Shown here: positions 28,033-36,310 of the stretch, in pieces
How the letters are laid out: every line of letters starts with the position of its first letter
How positions within the stretch are numbered: position 1 is the first letter of the stretch
DNA from: Amycolatopsis regifaucium
GTDB lineage: Bacteria; Actinomycetota; Actinomycetes; Mycobacteriales; Pseudonocardiaceae
Direction of reading: 5' to 3'
DNA length: 64,000 nucleotides
NCBI RefSeq assembly: GCF_001613935.1
Contig: NZ_LQCI01000003.1
Span: 62,001 to 126,000 of the forward strand
The notes under the pieces: model-generated
Told to the model about the DNA's origin: nothing
The model's database searches: none
Seen by the model: only the letters and a program-made list of their open reading frames with translations
Translations under genes and position numbers: made by a program

Positions 28033-30312
28033 CTACGCCTGTGACTGCGCGTAAGCCTCCAAGGCCGCCAGTTGGGCCGGGTCGAGCGACGGCCGCACCG
28101 CTTCCGCCGCCTTCGCCAGATGCGCGGCGGTGACCTCGCTGGCCTCCAGTGACTCCCGCATCGCGGTCAGCGCGGCCTCCCGGATCAGCGCCGCGCAGTC
28201 AGCCGCCGAGTAACCGTCCAAAGTGGCCGCATACGTCGCGAGGTCCACATCGGACGCGAGCGGCGTATTCTTGGCGCTGGCGGCCAGGATCGCTTCACGG
28301 GCGTGCGCGTCCGGCGGCGGGACGTAGACGCGGCGTTCCAGTCGTCCCGGCCGCAGCAGGGCCGGATCGACCAGTTCGGGCCGGTTCGTCGCGCCGAGGA
28401 CGACGACCTCGCGCATCGGCTCGACACCGTCCAATTCGGTCAGCAGGGCCGCGACGACCCGGTCCGACACGCCGGAATCCGAAGACTGGCCGCGGCGCGG
28501 GGCGAGCGCGTCGATCTCGTCGAGAAAGATCAGCGACGGCGCGGCTTCGGCGGCGCGGCGGAACAGTTCCCGCACCGCGCGTTCGGACTCACCGACCCAC
28601 TTGTCCATCAGTTCGGCGCCCTTGACCGCGAACACGTTCAGCGCGCCGGTGCCGGCGAGCGCACGCACCAGATACGTCTTGCCGCCGCCGGGCGGCCCGT
28701 ACAGGAGCACACCGCGCGGCGGGTCGACACCGAGGCGCGCGAACGAGTCCGGATAGCGCAGCGGCCACAGCACCGCCTCGGTGAGCGACTGCTTGACGTC
28801 GGTCATGTTGCCGACGTCGTCCAGGGTGAGCCCACCGGTGGCCAGAGTGTCCGAAGTGGACATCGAGATCGGGCGGACGGTGGTCAGCGCGTCGAGCAGG
28901 TCCTGCTGGGAGATCCGCGGTTCGTCGGCTTCCCGCTGCCGCAGCGCGGCGCGGAGGGCGGCGTCGCGGCGGAGCGCGATGAGGTCGGCCGCGACGAAAC
29001 CGGGCGTGCGCTCGGCGATCGGGCCGACGTCGACGCCGGTCTCCAGCGGGGCGTCGCGCAGCAGGATACGCAGCAGTTCCGTGCGGGTCTTGGCGTCCGG
29101 CAGCGGCAGGCCGAGTTCGCGGTCGAGCAGGTCGGCCGCCCGCAGCCGCGGATCGGTGGATTCGGCGCGGCCGGTGGTGGCTATGACGGCCAAACCCTTG
29201 CCGCGCAACGCTTTGCGCAGGTCGTCGAGGACGACCGTCGCGAGCGGCGGCGGCTGGGACGCGGGCAGCAGGGCGTCGATGTCGGTGATCAGCAGGACGG
29301 CGGGATCCTCGTCGCGAGTGGCCTGTGCGATCGCCTCACGCAGGTGCGCGGCGGCCACGTTGGGTTCGAGGACGGCGATGTTCGGCGCCGCGAGCGAGAC
29401 CACCCGCACCTTCTCCGCCTGCGCCACGGCGCGGACCAGCGTCGCCTTGCCGACGCCTTCCGGCCCGGACAGCAGGACCCCGAGATGCGCCGACGCCCCC
29501 AGCTTGGCCAGCAGTTCCGGACGGTGGAAGGCCAGGTCGAACCATTCCGCGAGCTTACGAGCGGCCGACTCGGATCCGGCGAGGTCGGACAGGGGCGGCA
29601 CGGATTCCTCGGCCACTTCGTCGAGCTGCTCGTCCTCGACGATCTCGGCGTCGATGAAATCCTCGTGCGGGGTGGCGGGTGTGCTGCGCACCAGCGTGGT
29701 CCCGGCGCGGGCGGGTGCGGCGGCCGGGGTGGCCTCGCCCGTGCGGGCGCCGTCGCGCCAGCTGACCACAGTGGACGGTCCGACGGCCACCGGCCCCGAC
29801 GGTTCGGTCGCGGTGACGGTGAGCAGTTCGTTCGTCCACGTCATGCCGATGGCACGGGAGAGCTGGCCGCGGACCGCGGAGACGTCGGAGCCCGGCGCGG
29901 GCGCGAGATCCTGCGGGAGCAGGGAAACCGCGTCGCCGACGGTCAGGACCTTGCCGATCAGGGCGAGCCGCAGCGTATGCGGGGAGAGGGACACGCTCGC
30001 CATCCGCGAGCCGGAGACGGTGACCGTCTTCGCCGCCGACACCTCCGCCGGCGCGACGACCACCTCCGAACCCTCGGTCACGCCGAGGTTCGACATCGTG
30101 ACGTCGTCGAGGAGGATCACCCCCGGAACCCCCTCCGCGTCCGACGGGGCGGCCAGCGCGGAACTGACCCGCGCGCCGGTGAGGCGAACGGCGTCCCAGG
30201 CCATCAGGCCGAGCGCGTCGAGGACTTCGGGGTGCAGCCGGACGACGCCGCGGCGGGAATCCAGGGCGGACGGGGTGTGCCGGACGGTCAGCGTGATCTG
30301 GGGTGCGCTCAC
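28033..30312 (-). CDS. CDC48/VCP-like double AAA+ ATPase (Rv0435c-like)
   Basis: 759 residues. About 1-170 is a CDC48-N-like double-psi-barrel domain (GVVRLHPEVLDALGLMAWDA, LSPHTLRLALIGKVLTVGDA). Two AAA+ modules follow. In D1 the Walker A is GPEGVGKAT, with Ala at the usual Thr/Ser position, and Walker B is LLITDIDALLP, lacking the catalytic Glu. In D2 Walker A GPPGGGKT and Walker B LIFLDEIDALAP are canonical, with arginine fingers in LLRPGRLERRVYV. It is probably a hexameric protein unfoldase or remodeller powered by D2. It lies upstream-to-downstream with pssA and psd as in mycobacteria. Confidence 0.88.
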   Translation of the reverse strand: MSAPQITLTVRHTPSALDSRRGVVRLHPEVLDALGLMAWDAVRLTGARVSSALAAPSDAEGVPGVILLDDVTMSNLGVTEGSEVVVAPAEVSAAKTVTVSGSRMASVSLSPHTLRLALIGKVLTVGDAVSLLPQDLAPAPGSDVSAVRGQLSRAIGMTWTNELLTVTATEPSGPVAVGPSTVVSWRDGARTGEATPAAAPARAGTTLVRSTPATPHEDFIDAEIVEDEQLDEVAEESVPPLSDLAGSESAARKLAEWFDLAFHRPELLAKLGASAHLGVLLSGPEGVGKATLVRAVAQAEKVRVVSLAAPNIAVLEPNVAAAHLREAIAQATRDEDPAVLLITDIDALLPASQPPPLATVVLDDLRKALRGKGLAVIATTGRAESTDPRLRAADLLDRELGLPLPDAKTRTELLRILLRDAPLETGVDVGPIAERTPGFVAADLIALRRDAALRAALRQREADEPRISQQDLLDALTTVRPISMSTSDTLATGGLTLDDVGNMTDVKQSLTEAVLWPLRYPDSFARLGVDPPRGVLLYGPPGGGKTYLVRALAGTGALNVFAVKGAELMDKWVGESERAVRELFRRAAEAAPSLIFLDEIDALAPRRGQSSDSGVSDRVVAALLTELDGVEPMREVVVLGATNRPELVDPALLRPGRLERRVYVPPPDAHAREAILAASAKNTPLASDVDLATYAATLDGYSAADCAALIREAALTAMRESLEASEVTAAHLAKAAEAVRPSLDPAQLAALEAYAQSQA

Positions 30313-30365
30313 CCCGCCACCCTATCCAGCCTCGCGCCGCTCGGGCCTCACGACCGCGTTCGCCT

Positions 30366-30422
30366 GACTACGTGAAAGCCCCTTCCTTGCGCCTAGCGCA
30401 AGGAAGGGGCCTTCACGTAGTC
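30366..30422. repeat. Palindromic intergenic repeat, family C copy 4
   Basis: Arms 30366-30392 and 30396-30422 pair over 27 bp with one mismatch and a 3-nt loop. It lies in the 264-bp gap between pssA and the ATPase gene (both minus strand). Confidence 0.9.
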
Positions 30423-30431
30423 AACTTCGGC

Positions 30432-30461
30432 TTGTCCACAGGCTCACCCACTTGTGGACAA
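30432..30461. promoter_or_regulatory. Pair of inverted DnaA-box sequences
   Basis: TTGTCCACA (30432-30440) and its exact complement TGTGGACAA (30453-30461) face each other with 12 bases between. TTGTCCACA is the preferred actinobacterial DnaA 9-mer. Whether DnaA binds here is unknown. Confidence 0.5.
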
Positions 30462-30576
30462 CTCCCGCCCGCGACCCCCGTTTCCGCCGGTCCCGTCGGA
30501 GGGTGCCGATACGCTGGGCGCGGGGCCGTCCCCCTGGGACGGGCGGGGGGTGGGTACGCGACGTGAGATCGAAAAA

Positions 30577-31548
30577 TCAGCGTTTCCGCAGGCCCATCCG
30601 GCGCCACGAGCGGCGCCGCGGACCCCGGCCGTTGTCGCGGTCCTTGTCGGGGGTGATGGTGCGCGGAACGCGCGCGACGTGCTGTTCGCCCCGCTGCAGC
30701 CGGACGCGCTGAGCGGCACCGGCCACCACACGCCGCAGCGGCGGGCGCAGGCCGAGACGGCGACGGCTCGTGCTGCGCCGGATCGCGCGCCGTTCCCTCG
30801 GCGGCGCCATCCACGCTTCCGGGTGCTTCGCGAGCCAGCGCTGCCGGTACACCGAGTACGGGATGTGCGCCAGGTACAGGATCAGTGCGATCGCCAGCGC
30901 CACCAGCGGGAACTGGATGATCGCGGCGGCCAGGAGGCCCACCCCGACCAGCAGCGGCGCGATCGCCTTCGGCGGCGCCTTCACCGTCTTCAGCGAGAGC
31001 GTCGGGATCCGGCTGATCAGCAGCGCGGCGACGGCGATCGTCCACACCCACACCGTGTACTGATGCGACCACCAGCCCCGCCCGAACTGCAGTTCCAGGA
31101 TCAGCGGCAGCATCGCCAGCAGACCACCGGCGGGAGCGGGCACCCCGACGAAGAACTCACCAGCGTACGGCGGCTGCTCGGTGTCCTCGATCAGCGTGTT
31201 GAACCGCGCGAGCCGCAGGATCATGCAGACCGCGAAGATCAGCGACGCCACCCAGCCGATCCGCTCGCCTTCGGCATGCCAGACGTACAGCACCAGTGCG
31301 GGCGCGACACCGAACGAGATGCCGTCGGACAGCGAGTCGAGCTCCTGCCCCATCTTCGACGTCGCGTCCAGCAGCCGCGCGATCCGGCCGTCCAGGCTGT
31401 CGAGCACCGCGGCGATCCCGATCGACGCGATCGCCATCGGATAGTTGCCGATCAGCGCGAACTGCACCGAGGACAGACCGGCGCACAGGGCGAGCACCGT
31501 GATGGCGTTCGGCAGCAGCCGGACGCCGGGAGTGGTCACACGGACCAT
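30577..31548 (-). CDS. pssA: CDP-diacylglycerol-serine O-phosphatidyltransferase
   Basis: 323 residues. The CDP-alcohol phosphotransferase motif is present as LDGRIARLLDATSKMGQELD with the following SLSD, giving all conserved Asp, Gly, Ala and Arg residues. About seven or eight membrane helices follow. PssA makes phosphatidylserine from CDP-diacylglycerol and serine. The C-terminal 70 residues are unusually basic (RRAIRRSTSRRRLGLRPPLR) and cytoplasmic. It starts three bases after psd, so both form one operon that supplies phosphatidylethanolamine. Confidence 0.93.
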   Translation of the reverse strand: MVRVTTPGVRLLPNAITVLALCAGLSSVQFALIGNYPMAIASIGIAAVLDSLDGRIARLLDATSKMGQELDSLSDGISFGVAPALVLYVWHAEGERIGWVASLIFAVCMILRLARFNTLIEDTEQPPYAGEFFVGVPAPAGGLLAMLPLILELQFGRGWWSHQYTVWVWTIAVAALLISRIPTLSLKTVKAPPKAIAPLLVGVGLLAAAIIQFPLVALAIALILYLAHIPYSVYRQRWLAKHPEAWMAPPRERRAIRRSTSRRRLGLRPPLRRVVAGAAQRVRLQRGEQHVARVPRTITPDKDRDNGRGPRRRSWRRMGLRKR

Positions 31549-31551
31549 GGA

Positions 31552-32280
31552 TCAGCCTTCCGGGTGCGGCGCCGTGGGCAGCTCGGCGATCGGGGTCTCG
31601 CCGCCGATCGTGCGCTGGCCCTTCGAGACGAGAACCTTGCTGCCCGGCGGCAGGTACAGGTCGACTCGGGAGCCGAAGCGGATGATGCCGTACGTCGAAC
31701 CGACGCCGACCTTGTCACCCTCGCGGATCTCACAGAGGATGCGCCGGGCCACCAGCCCGGCGATCTGCACCACGACGAGTTCGTGGCCGTCGTCGGTGCG
31801 CATGAGCACGGAGTTGCGCTCGTTGTCGTCGCTGGCCTTGTCCAGGTCCGCGGACAGGAACTTCCCCGGCCGGTAGGCCACCCGCTCGATCACACCCGAC
31901 GCCGGGATCCGCTGGACGTGCACGTCGAACACCGACAGGAACACGCTCACCCGCATCCGCGGTTCGGCGGGCAGGCCCAGCTCGGGCGGCGGCACGGCCT
32001 CCTCGATCAGCGACACCAGACCGTCCGCCGACGCGACCGCCAGCCCGGACCGGGCGGGCGGCACACGCTTGGGCTCACGGAAGAACGCGGCCGTGGCGGC
32101 CGTCGCGAGCGCGCCGACGACGCCGAGGCGCTTGGAGAACTTCCGCAGCACCAGTGTCGCGGCGAGACCGCCGAACACGAACGGCCTGCCGGCCGGGTGC
32201 ATCGGCGGAACGGTCTCGCGGGCCAGCTTCACGGCGTGCGTGAGTGGGTTTCCAGTGGCTTCCGGCCGGTTGCCGCTCAT
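31552..32280 (-). CDS. psd: Phosphatidylserine decarboxylase proenzyme (short form)
   Basis: 242 residues. The short (archaeal/actinobacterial-type) Psd has a membrane segment near the N-terminus (VFGGLAATLVLRKFSK), SVFLSVFDVHVQRIPASG with the catalytic His, and GIIRFGSRVDLYLP. In the last, self-cleavage between Gly and Ser makes the pyruvoyl group. It converts phosphatidylserine to phosphatidylethanolamine and is followed directly by pssA. Confidence 0.93.
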   Translation of the reverse strand: MSGNRPEATGNPLTHAVKLARETVPPMHPAGRPFVFGGLAATLVLRKFSKRLGVVGALATAATAAFFREPKRVPPARSGLAVASADGLVSLIEEAVPPPELGLPAEPRMRVSVFLSVFDVHVQRIPASGVIERVAYRPGKFLSADLDKASDDNERNSVLMRTDDGHELVVVQIAGLVARRILCEIREGDKVGVGSTYGIIRFGSRVDLYLPPGSKVLVSKGQRTIGGETPIAELPTAPHPEG

Positions 32281-32454
32281 TGGTCGGGTTCACCGCAGTT
32301 CGTGTCGGGGGTGTGGGTCTTGGAAGAGCCACCACGCTACCGCCCTGTCCAGGACAGGCCCGTGGCCTCCCCCGGAAGGCTTTCCCCGGCGCGGGTGGGC
32401 GGGACCACATTCCGGTAACGGAAGGTCGAAATACGCGATAACTCTAGGTAATTG

Positions 32455-32676
32455 ATGCCGATCGCCGACCTTGAGGACCCGCGCATGCCCGCCAGTCCGG
32501 ACCCCGCAGGCGAGCGACTCGCCGAGCTGTTCCGAGCCTGGAAGAAGGACGTCTCGGCGGCGCCGACGCCGTTGCTCGTGGACCCCGTCCGCGCCGCCTC
32601 GATCATCGCCGAGGCGCGGGCGTCCGGGTGCATATGCCCCCCGACGGCATATGCACCCGGACGCGTTCGGAACTGA
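32455..32676 (+). CDS. Small hypothetical protein
   Basis: 73 residues from ATG 32455 (a second ATG lies ten codons on). The middle, AGERLAELFRAWKKDVSAAP followed by VDPVRAASIIAEARASG, has good actinobacterial codon bias and is predicted helical. The last 20 codons do not, because they run through a perfect 18-bp hairpin. No family recognised and no clear Shine-Dalgarno, so it is a tentative gene, divergent from psd. Confidence 0.45.
   Translation: MPIADLEDPRMPASPDPAGERLAELFRAWKKDVSAAPTPLLVDPVRAASIIAEARASGCICPPTAYAPGRVRN
32621..32663. terminator. Perfect 18-bp hairpin at the 3' end of the small gene
   Basis: Arms 32621-32638 and 32646-32663 pair perfectly with a 7-nt loop; each arm contains GCATATGC. 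It overlaps the last codons of the small gene and lies about 90 bases from the stop of the convergent GlsB-like gene, so it may serve as a terminator. Confidence 0.7.
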
Positions 32677-32755
32677 GCGAAAGTCCCACTTTAGTTCGCC
32701 GGACGTCGATGATCACCGGTCGCGCGAAAACCGTTACCAATGGTCACTCCATCGG

Positions 32756-33046
32756 TTACCGCTGATAGGGCGGCCGTGAATCGCGCCGTCCGGAGCCGCG
32801 AACCAGCCGCAGCAGGGCCAGCAGCACGATCGAGCCGAGAATGGCGACGCCGAAGCTGGGGAAGTCGAACTCGAAGCTCCGCTCGGTGCCCGTGGCGAGC
32901 CGGTAGACGAAACCGCCCAGCGCCGCCCCGAGCACGCCGATCAGGATGCTGAACAGGCAGCCGCCCCGCCGGTCGGAACCGCCCACCACGACGTTGGCCA
33001 GCCACCCGGCGATGGCGCCGAACACGATCCACGAGAAGAAACCCAT
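32756..33046 (-). CDS. GlsB/YeaQ/YmgE family membrane protein (transglycosylase-associated)
   Basis: 96 residues, three membrane segments. The N-terminal GFFSWIVFGAIAGWLANVVV followed by GGCLFSILIGVLGAALGGFV is typical of the family. These small stress-induced proteins have no proven biochemical role. It is divergent from the ArsR-MFS operon and shares its 80-bp promoter region. Confidence 0.85.
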   Translation of the reverse strand: MGFFSWIVFGAIAGWLANVVVGGSDRRGGCLFSILIGVLGAALGGFVYRLATGTERSFEFDFPSFGVAILGSIVLLALLRLVRGSGRRDSRPPYQR

Positions 33047-33078
33047 ACCCCGAGATTACCGACGCGGATGGAGTAGCG

Positions 33079-33124
33079 CACAAGAAGACTTGCACAAGAA
33101 CTCTTGTGCAATTACTGTTGTGCG
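33079..33124. promoter_or_regulatory. Four-half-site operator of the ArsR-type regulator
   Basis: Two CACAAG half-sites (33079-33084, 33093-33098) are mirrored by two TTGTG half-sites (33103-33108 and 33117-33122). The inner pair forms the perfect palindrome TTGCACAAGA-AC-TCTTGTGCAA (33090-33111). All half-sites are symmetric about the same centre with 14-bp spacing. The array ends three bases before the ArsR start codon and covers the divergent promoter region. Confidence 0.8.
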
Positions 33125-33126
33125 TT

Positions 33127-33690
33127 ATGGCCGACCGTGAAGTGCGTGAAGTCCACGATTCGAAGGTGCTCGCCGCGATGTCCCATCCGCTGCGCCGCCG
33201 CCTGCTCGACGTCCTCCGCCTCGACGGCCCGTGCACCGCGTCGGTGCTCGCCGAGCGGACCGGGCAGGCCGTCGGCAACGTCAGTCACCACCTGAAGGTG
33301 CTCGCGGCCGGCGATCTGGTCGAGGAGGCGCCCGAACTCGCCCGCGACCGCCGCGAGCGCTGGTGGCGCCGCGTCGGCTACGCGGTTTCCTGGTCGCCGT
33401 CGGACTTCCCGGACGACCCGGTCGCGGCCGCCGCCGAATCCCTCGCCCTCGAACGCCAGGTTTCGATGGCGCGGCAATGGTTCGCCGAACGCGACAGCTA
33501 TCCGGAGGAGTGGCATCGGGCCGCCTTCGCCACTGACAGCTGGGCGAAGATGTCGGTCGCCGAACTGGCCGAACTCGAGCAGAAGGTCCACGCGCTGATC
33601 AAGTCCTACAGCGACCGCGCGATCCCCGACGACGGCCAGGAGCGCCGCCCCGTCTTCATCTCCACCCGCGCCGTCCCGGCCCGTCCGTGA
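33127..33690 (+). CDS. ArsR-family HTH regulator
   Basis: 187 residues from the ATG at 33127. The winged helix is SHPLRRRLLDVLRLDGPCTA then LAERTGQAVGNVSHHLKVLA. No cysteine metal site of the classical ArsR type is visible, so a small-molecule or protein signal is likely. The C-terminal 100 residues (ERQVSMARQWFAERDSYPEE) form a helical effector or dimer region seen in regulators paired with MFS pumps. It is translationally coupled (GTGA) to the MFS gene and probably represses the operon through the array upstream. Confidence 0.87.
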   Translation: MADREVREVHDSKVLAAMSHPLRRRLLDVLRLDGPCTASVLAERTGQAVGNVSHHLKVLAAGDLVEEAPELARDRRERWWRRVGYAVSWSPSDFPDDPVAAAAESLALERQVSMARQWFAERDSYPEEWHRAAFATDSWAKMSVAELAELEQKVHALIKSYSDRAIPDDGQERRPVFISTRAVPARP

Positions 33691-34931
33691 CCACCCGAGA
33701 ACGCGGCGGTTTGCTGCGCTCCCGGGACTTCCGCCTGCTGTGGACCGGTGAGACGACCAGCGTCCTCGGCAGTTCCATCGCCGTCGTCGCGCTCCCGCTC
33801 GTCGCCGTGGTCACCTTGCAGGCGAGCACCTTCGCGGTCGGCCTGCTGACCGCGGTCGCCTGGCTGCCGTGGCTGCTGATCGGCCTGCCCGCCGGTGCCT
33901 GGGTCGACAGACGGCCGAAACGCCCGGTCATGCTGATCTGCAACACCCTCTCCATGCTGGTGTTCCTGAGTGTCCCGATCGCCGCGTGGTGCGGGCTGCT
34001 CACGATGACCCAGCTGATCGTCGTCGCCTTGGCGGGCGGCGTCGCGAAGGTGTTCTTCAACGTCGCGTACCGCGCGTACCTGCCTTCGCTGGTCGACAAG
34101 GAACAACTTCAGGAAGCCAACGAGAAGCTGCAGGGCAGTGAATCCGCCGCGCAGATCGGCGGACCCGGGCTGGCCGGTCTGCTGGCGCAGGGTTTCGGGG
34201 CCGTCAGCGGGGTGCTCGCCGACGCCGTCAGCTTCGGGATCTCCGTGCTGTGCCTGCGATCCATCCGCCACCGCGAGCCCGAACGCCCGGCGAAGACGCG
34301 TTCGCGGCTGCGGGACGAGATCCGCGAGGGCCTCGCTTTCGTGGTCCACGACCGGTACCTGCTGGTTTTGGCGATCTTCGGCGCCATTTCGAACGTGGCG
34401 CTCATGGGCTACCAGTCGATCGAAGTCGTGTTCCTCGCCCGCGACCTCGGGGTCGGGCCGGGTGCCGTCGGACTCGTGCTCGCGCTGGCCGGGGCTGGTG
34501 GGGTCTTCGGCGCCGCGTTGTCGGGCAAACTCGCCGCTCAGGTCGGCACCGCGCGCTCTTTCGTGCTCTGTGAGGCTTTCGGGGCGCTCATGATGCTGCT
34601 GGGGCCACTCGCCCAAGGCGGCTGGGGGCTCGTGTTCTTCGTCGTCGCCGGGTTCGCGCTCAGCGCCGGTGTCGTCGGCTCGAACGTCCTCAACGCCACC
34701 TTCAAACAGCGCTACGTTCCGGCCGCGATGTTCGGCCGGGTCACCGCGAGCATGTCGGTGCTCAGCTTCGGCGCGATCGCGCTGGGCGGCCTGCTCGGCG
34801 GGCTCCTCGGCGAGACCGCCGGGGTGCGGCAGACGCTGTGGCTGATGGCCGGTCTCGAAGTCTTCGCCGTGTTCGCCCTGCTGTTCACGCCGATCGGCCG
34901 GTGCCGCGACTTCCCGGCGGATCGCGTTTAG
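33687..34931 (+). CDS. MFS efflux transporter (DHA3/macrolide-efflux-like)
   Basis: 414 residues, 12 hydrophobic segments. LWTGETTSVLGSSIAVVALP in helix 1 and GLPAGAWVDRRPKRPVM for motif A are typical of the DHA3 group (MefA/enterobactin-exporter type). AYLPSLVDKEQLQEANEKLQ is a second group signature. Substrate unknown; control by the coupled ArsR regulator suggests induction by the exported compound. Confidence 0.87.
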   Translation: MTTRERGGLLRSRDFRLLWTGETTSVLGSSIAVVALPLVAVVTLQASTFAVGLLTAVAWLPWLLIGLPAGAWVDRRPKRPVMLICNTLSMLVFLSVPIAAWCGLLTMTQLIVVALAGGVAKVFFNVAYRAYLPSLVDKEQLQEANEKLQGSESAAQIGGPGLAGLLAQGFGAVSGVLADAVSFGISVLCLRSIRHREPERPAKTRSRLRDEIREGLAFVVHDRYLLVLAIFGAISNVALMGYQSIEVVFLARDLGVGPGAVGLVLALAGAGGVFGAALSGKLAAQVGTARSFVLCEAFGALMMLLGPLAQGGWGLVFFVVAGFALSAGVVGSNVLNATFKQRYVPAAMFGRVTASMSVLSFGAIALGGLLGGLLGETAGVRQTLWLMAGLEVFAVFALLFTPIGRCRDFPADRV

Positions 34932-34956
34932 CCCGCTAACCCCACCTCGGCCGGTG

Positions 34957-35003
34957 GTGAAGGCCTCCTTCCCTACCTTCAGGGTAGGCAAGGAGGCCTT
35001 CAC
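34957..35003. repeat. Palindromic intergenic repeat, family A copy 2
   Basis: Outer arms 34957-34970 and 34990-35003 (14 bp, perfect) enclose a second short stem (34972-34977 with 34983-34988). It lies between the convergent MFS and moeA genes. Confidence 0.9.
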
Positions 35004-35033
35004 GGACCCGGCGAGCGCGGCAGGGGAAGAGGG

Positions 35034-36245
35034 TCACAGCAGCAGGACGTCCACCTCGTCGCCCTGGTCGACCGAGTCCACGTCCTCCGGCAGCACGATC
35101 AGGCAGTTCGCCTGCGTGAACGCCGCCAGCAGATGCGATCCCGGCCCGCCGCGCGGTCCGACGATCCCGGTGACCTCGCCTTCGGAGTGCGTGTAGAAGC
35201 CCCGCCGGAACTGACGCCGTCCGGCGGGGGAGGTCATCGACTCGGTCAGCCGGGCCCGCACCTGCCGGCGGTCCACGCCCGCGTGCCCCAGCGCCGCGAG
35301 CAACGCCGGTCGCAGGAAGGCCTCGAAGGAGACGAGCACGCTCACCGGGTTGCCCGGCAACGTCACCACCGGCACGCCGTTCCACCGCCCGCAGCCCTGT
35401 GGCCCGCCCGGCTGCATCGCGACCTTCCGGAACTCCACGCCTTGCCCGGTCAGCGCGTCCTTGACGACTTCGTACGCGCCCGCGCTCACCCCGCCCGAGG
35501 TCACCAGCAGATCCACGTCCGCCAGCCGCGGCTCGATCACCGCGCGGAACTCGGCCACGTCGTCGACGACACTGCGCACGACCTCGGCCTCGCAGCCGAG
35601 CGCGCGGATCGCGGACGCCAGCATGATGCTGTTCGATTCGTAGATCTGCCCGTGCCGCAAGGGATTCGGCGCGTCGACGAGTTCGGTCCCGGTGGAGACG
35701 ACAAGCACCTTCAGCGGCCTGCGTACCGGAACGTCGGCGAGCCCGACGGCCGCCGCGAGGCCCAGCTGCGCCGGGCCCAGCACGGTGCCTGCCGAAAGCG
35801 CCACAGTGCCTTCCACGACGTCTTCGCCGAGACGGCGGATATGCGCGCCTGGGACAGCTGTCCTGAGAATCCGGACGTCTGTCACGCCGCCGTCCGTGTG
35901 CTCCACCATCACCACCGCGTCGGCGCCGGGCGGCAGCGGGGCGCCGGTCATGATCCGGTGCGCCGTACCCGGCTCCAGCTCGCCGATGTCGACGCGCCCG
36001 GCGGGGATGTCGTCGGCGACCGGCAACGTCACCGGCGCTTCGTCGGCGGAGGCGACATCGGCGGCGCGGACGGCGTAACCGTCCATCGCGGAGTTGTCGA
36101 ACGGCGGCAGCGAAACCCCCGCGAGCACGTCCTCGGCCAGGACGAGACCGGCGGCCGAAGCGAGCGGAAGACGGATGACGGGGGCGTTCCCGAGCAGGCC
36201 GGTGACGGTCTCACGGTGGGCGTCGACGGAGATCACGCGGACCAT
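35034..36245 (-). CDS. moeA: Molybdopterin molybdenumtransferase
   Basis: 403 residues from the ATG at 36245, behind a very strong GAGGAGGGGGGAGG. PPFDNSAMDGYAV, RIMTGAPLPPGADAVVMVE, LVVSTGTELVDAPNPLRHGQ, LLVTSGGVSAGAYEVVKDAL and TLPGNPVSVLVSFEAFL are the MoeA blocks. The enzyme inserts molybdate into adenylated molybdopterin to form Moco. It corresponds in position to M. tuberculosis moeA2. No other Moco gene is present nearby. Confidence 0.93.
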   Translation of the reverse strand: MVRVISVDAHRETVTGLLGNAPVIRLPLASAAGLVLAEDVLAGVSLPPFDNSAMDGYAVRAADVASADEAPVTLPVADDIPAGRVDIGELEPGTAHRIMTGAPLPPGADAVVMVEHTDGGVTDVRILRTAVPGAHIRRLGEDVVEGTVALSAGTVLGPAQLGLAAAVGLADVPVRRPLKVLVVSTGTELVDAPNPLRHGQIYESNSIMLASAIRALGCEAEVVRSVVDDVAEFRAVIEPRLADVDLLVTSGGVSAGAYEVVKDALTGQGVEFRKVAMQPGGPQGCGRWNGVPVVTLPGNPVSVLVSFEAFLRPALLAALGHAGVDRRQVRARLTESMTSPAGRRQFRRGFYTHSEGEVTGIVGPRGGPGSHLLAAFTQANCLIVLPEDVDSVDQGDEVDVLLL

Positions 36246-36310
36246 CCTCCCCCCTCCTCGGTCGCATGCAAGACTCTGCGCGTCACAACGACCACCGGGG
36301 AGACGAAGAC

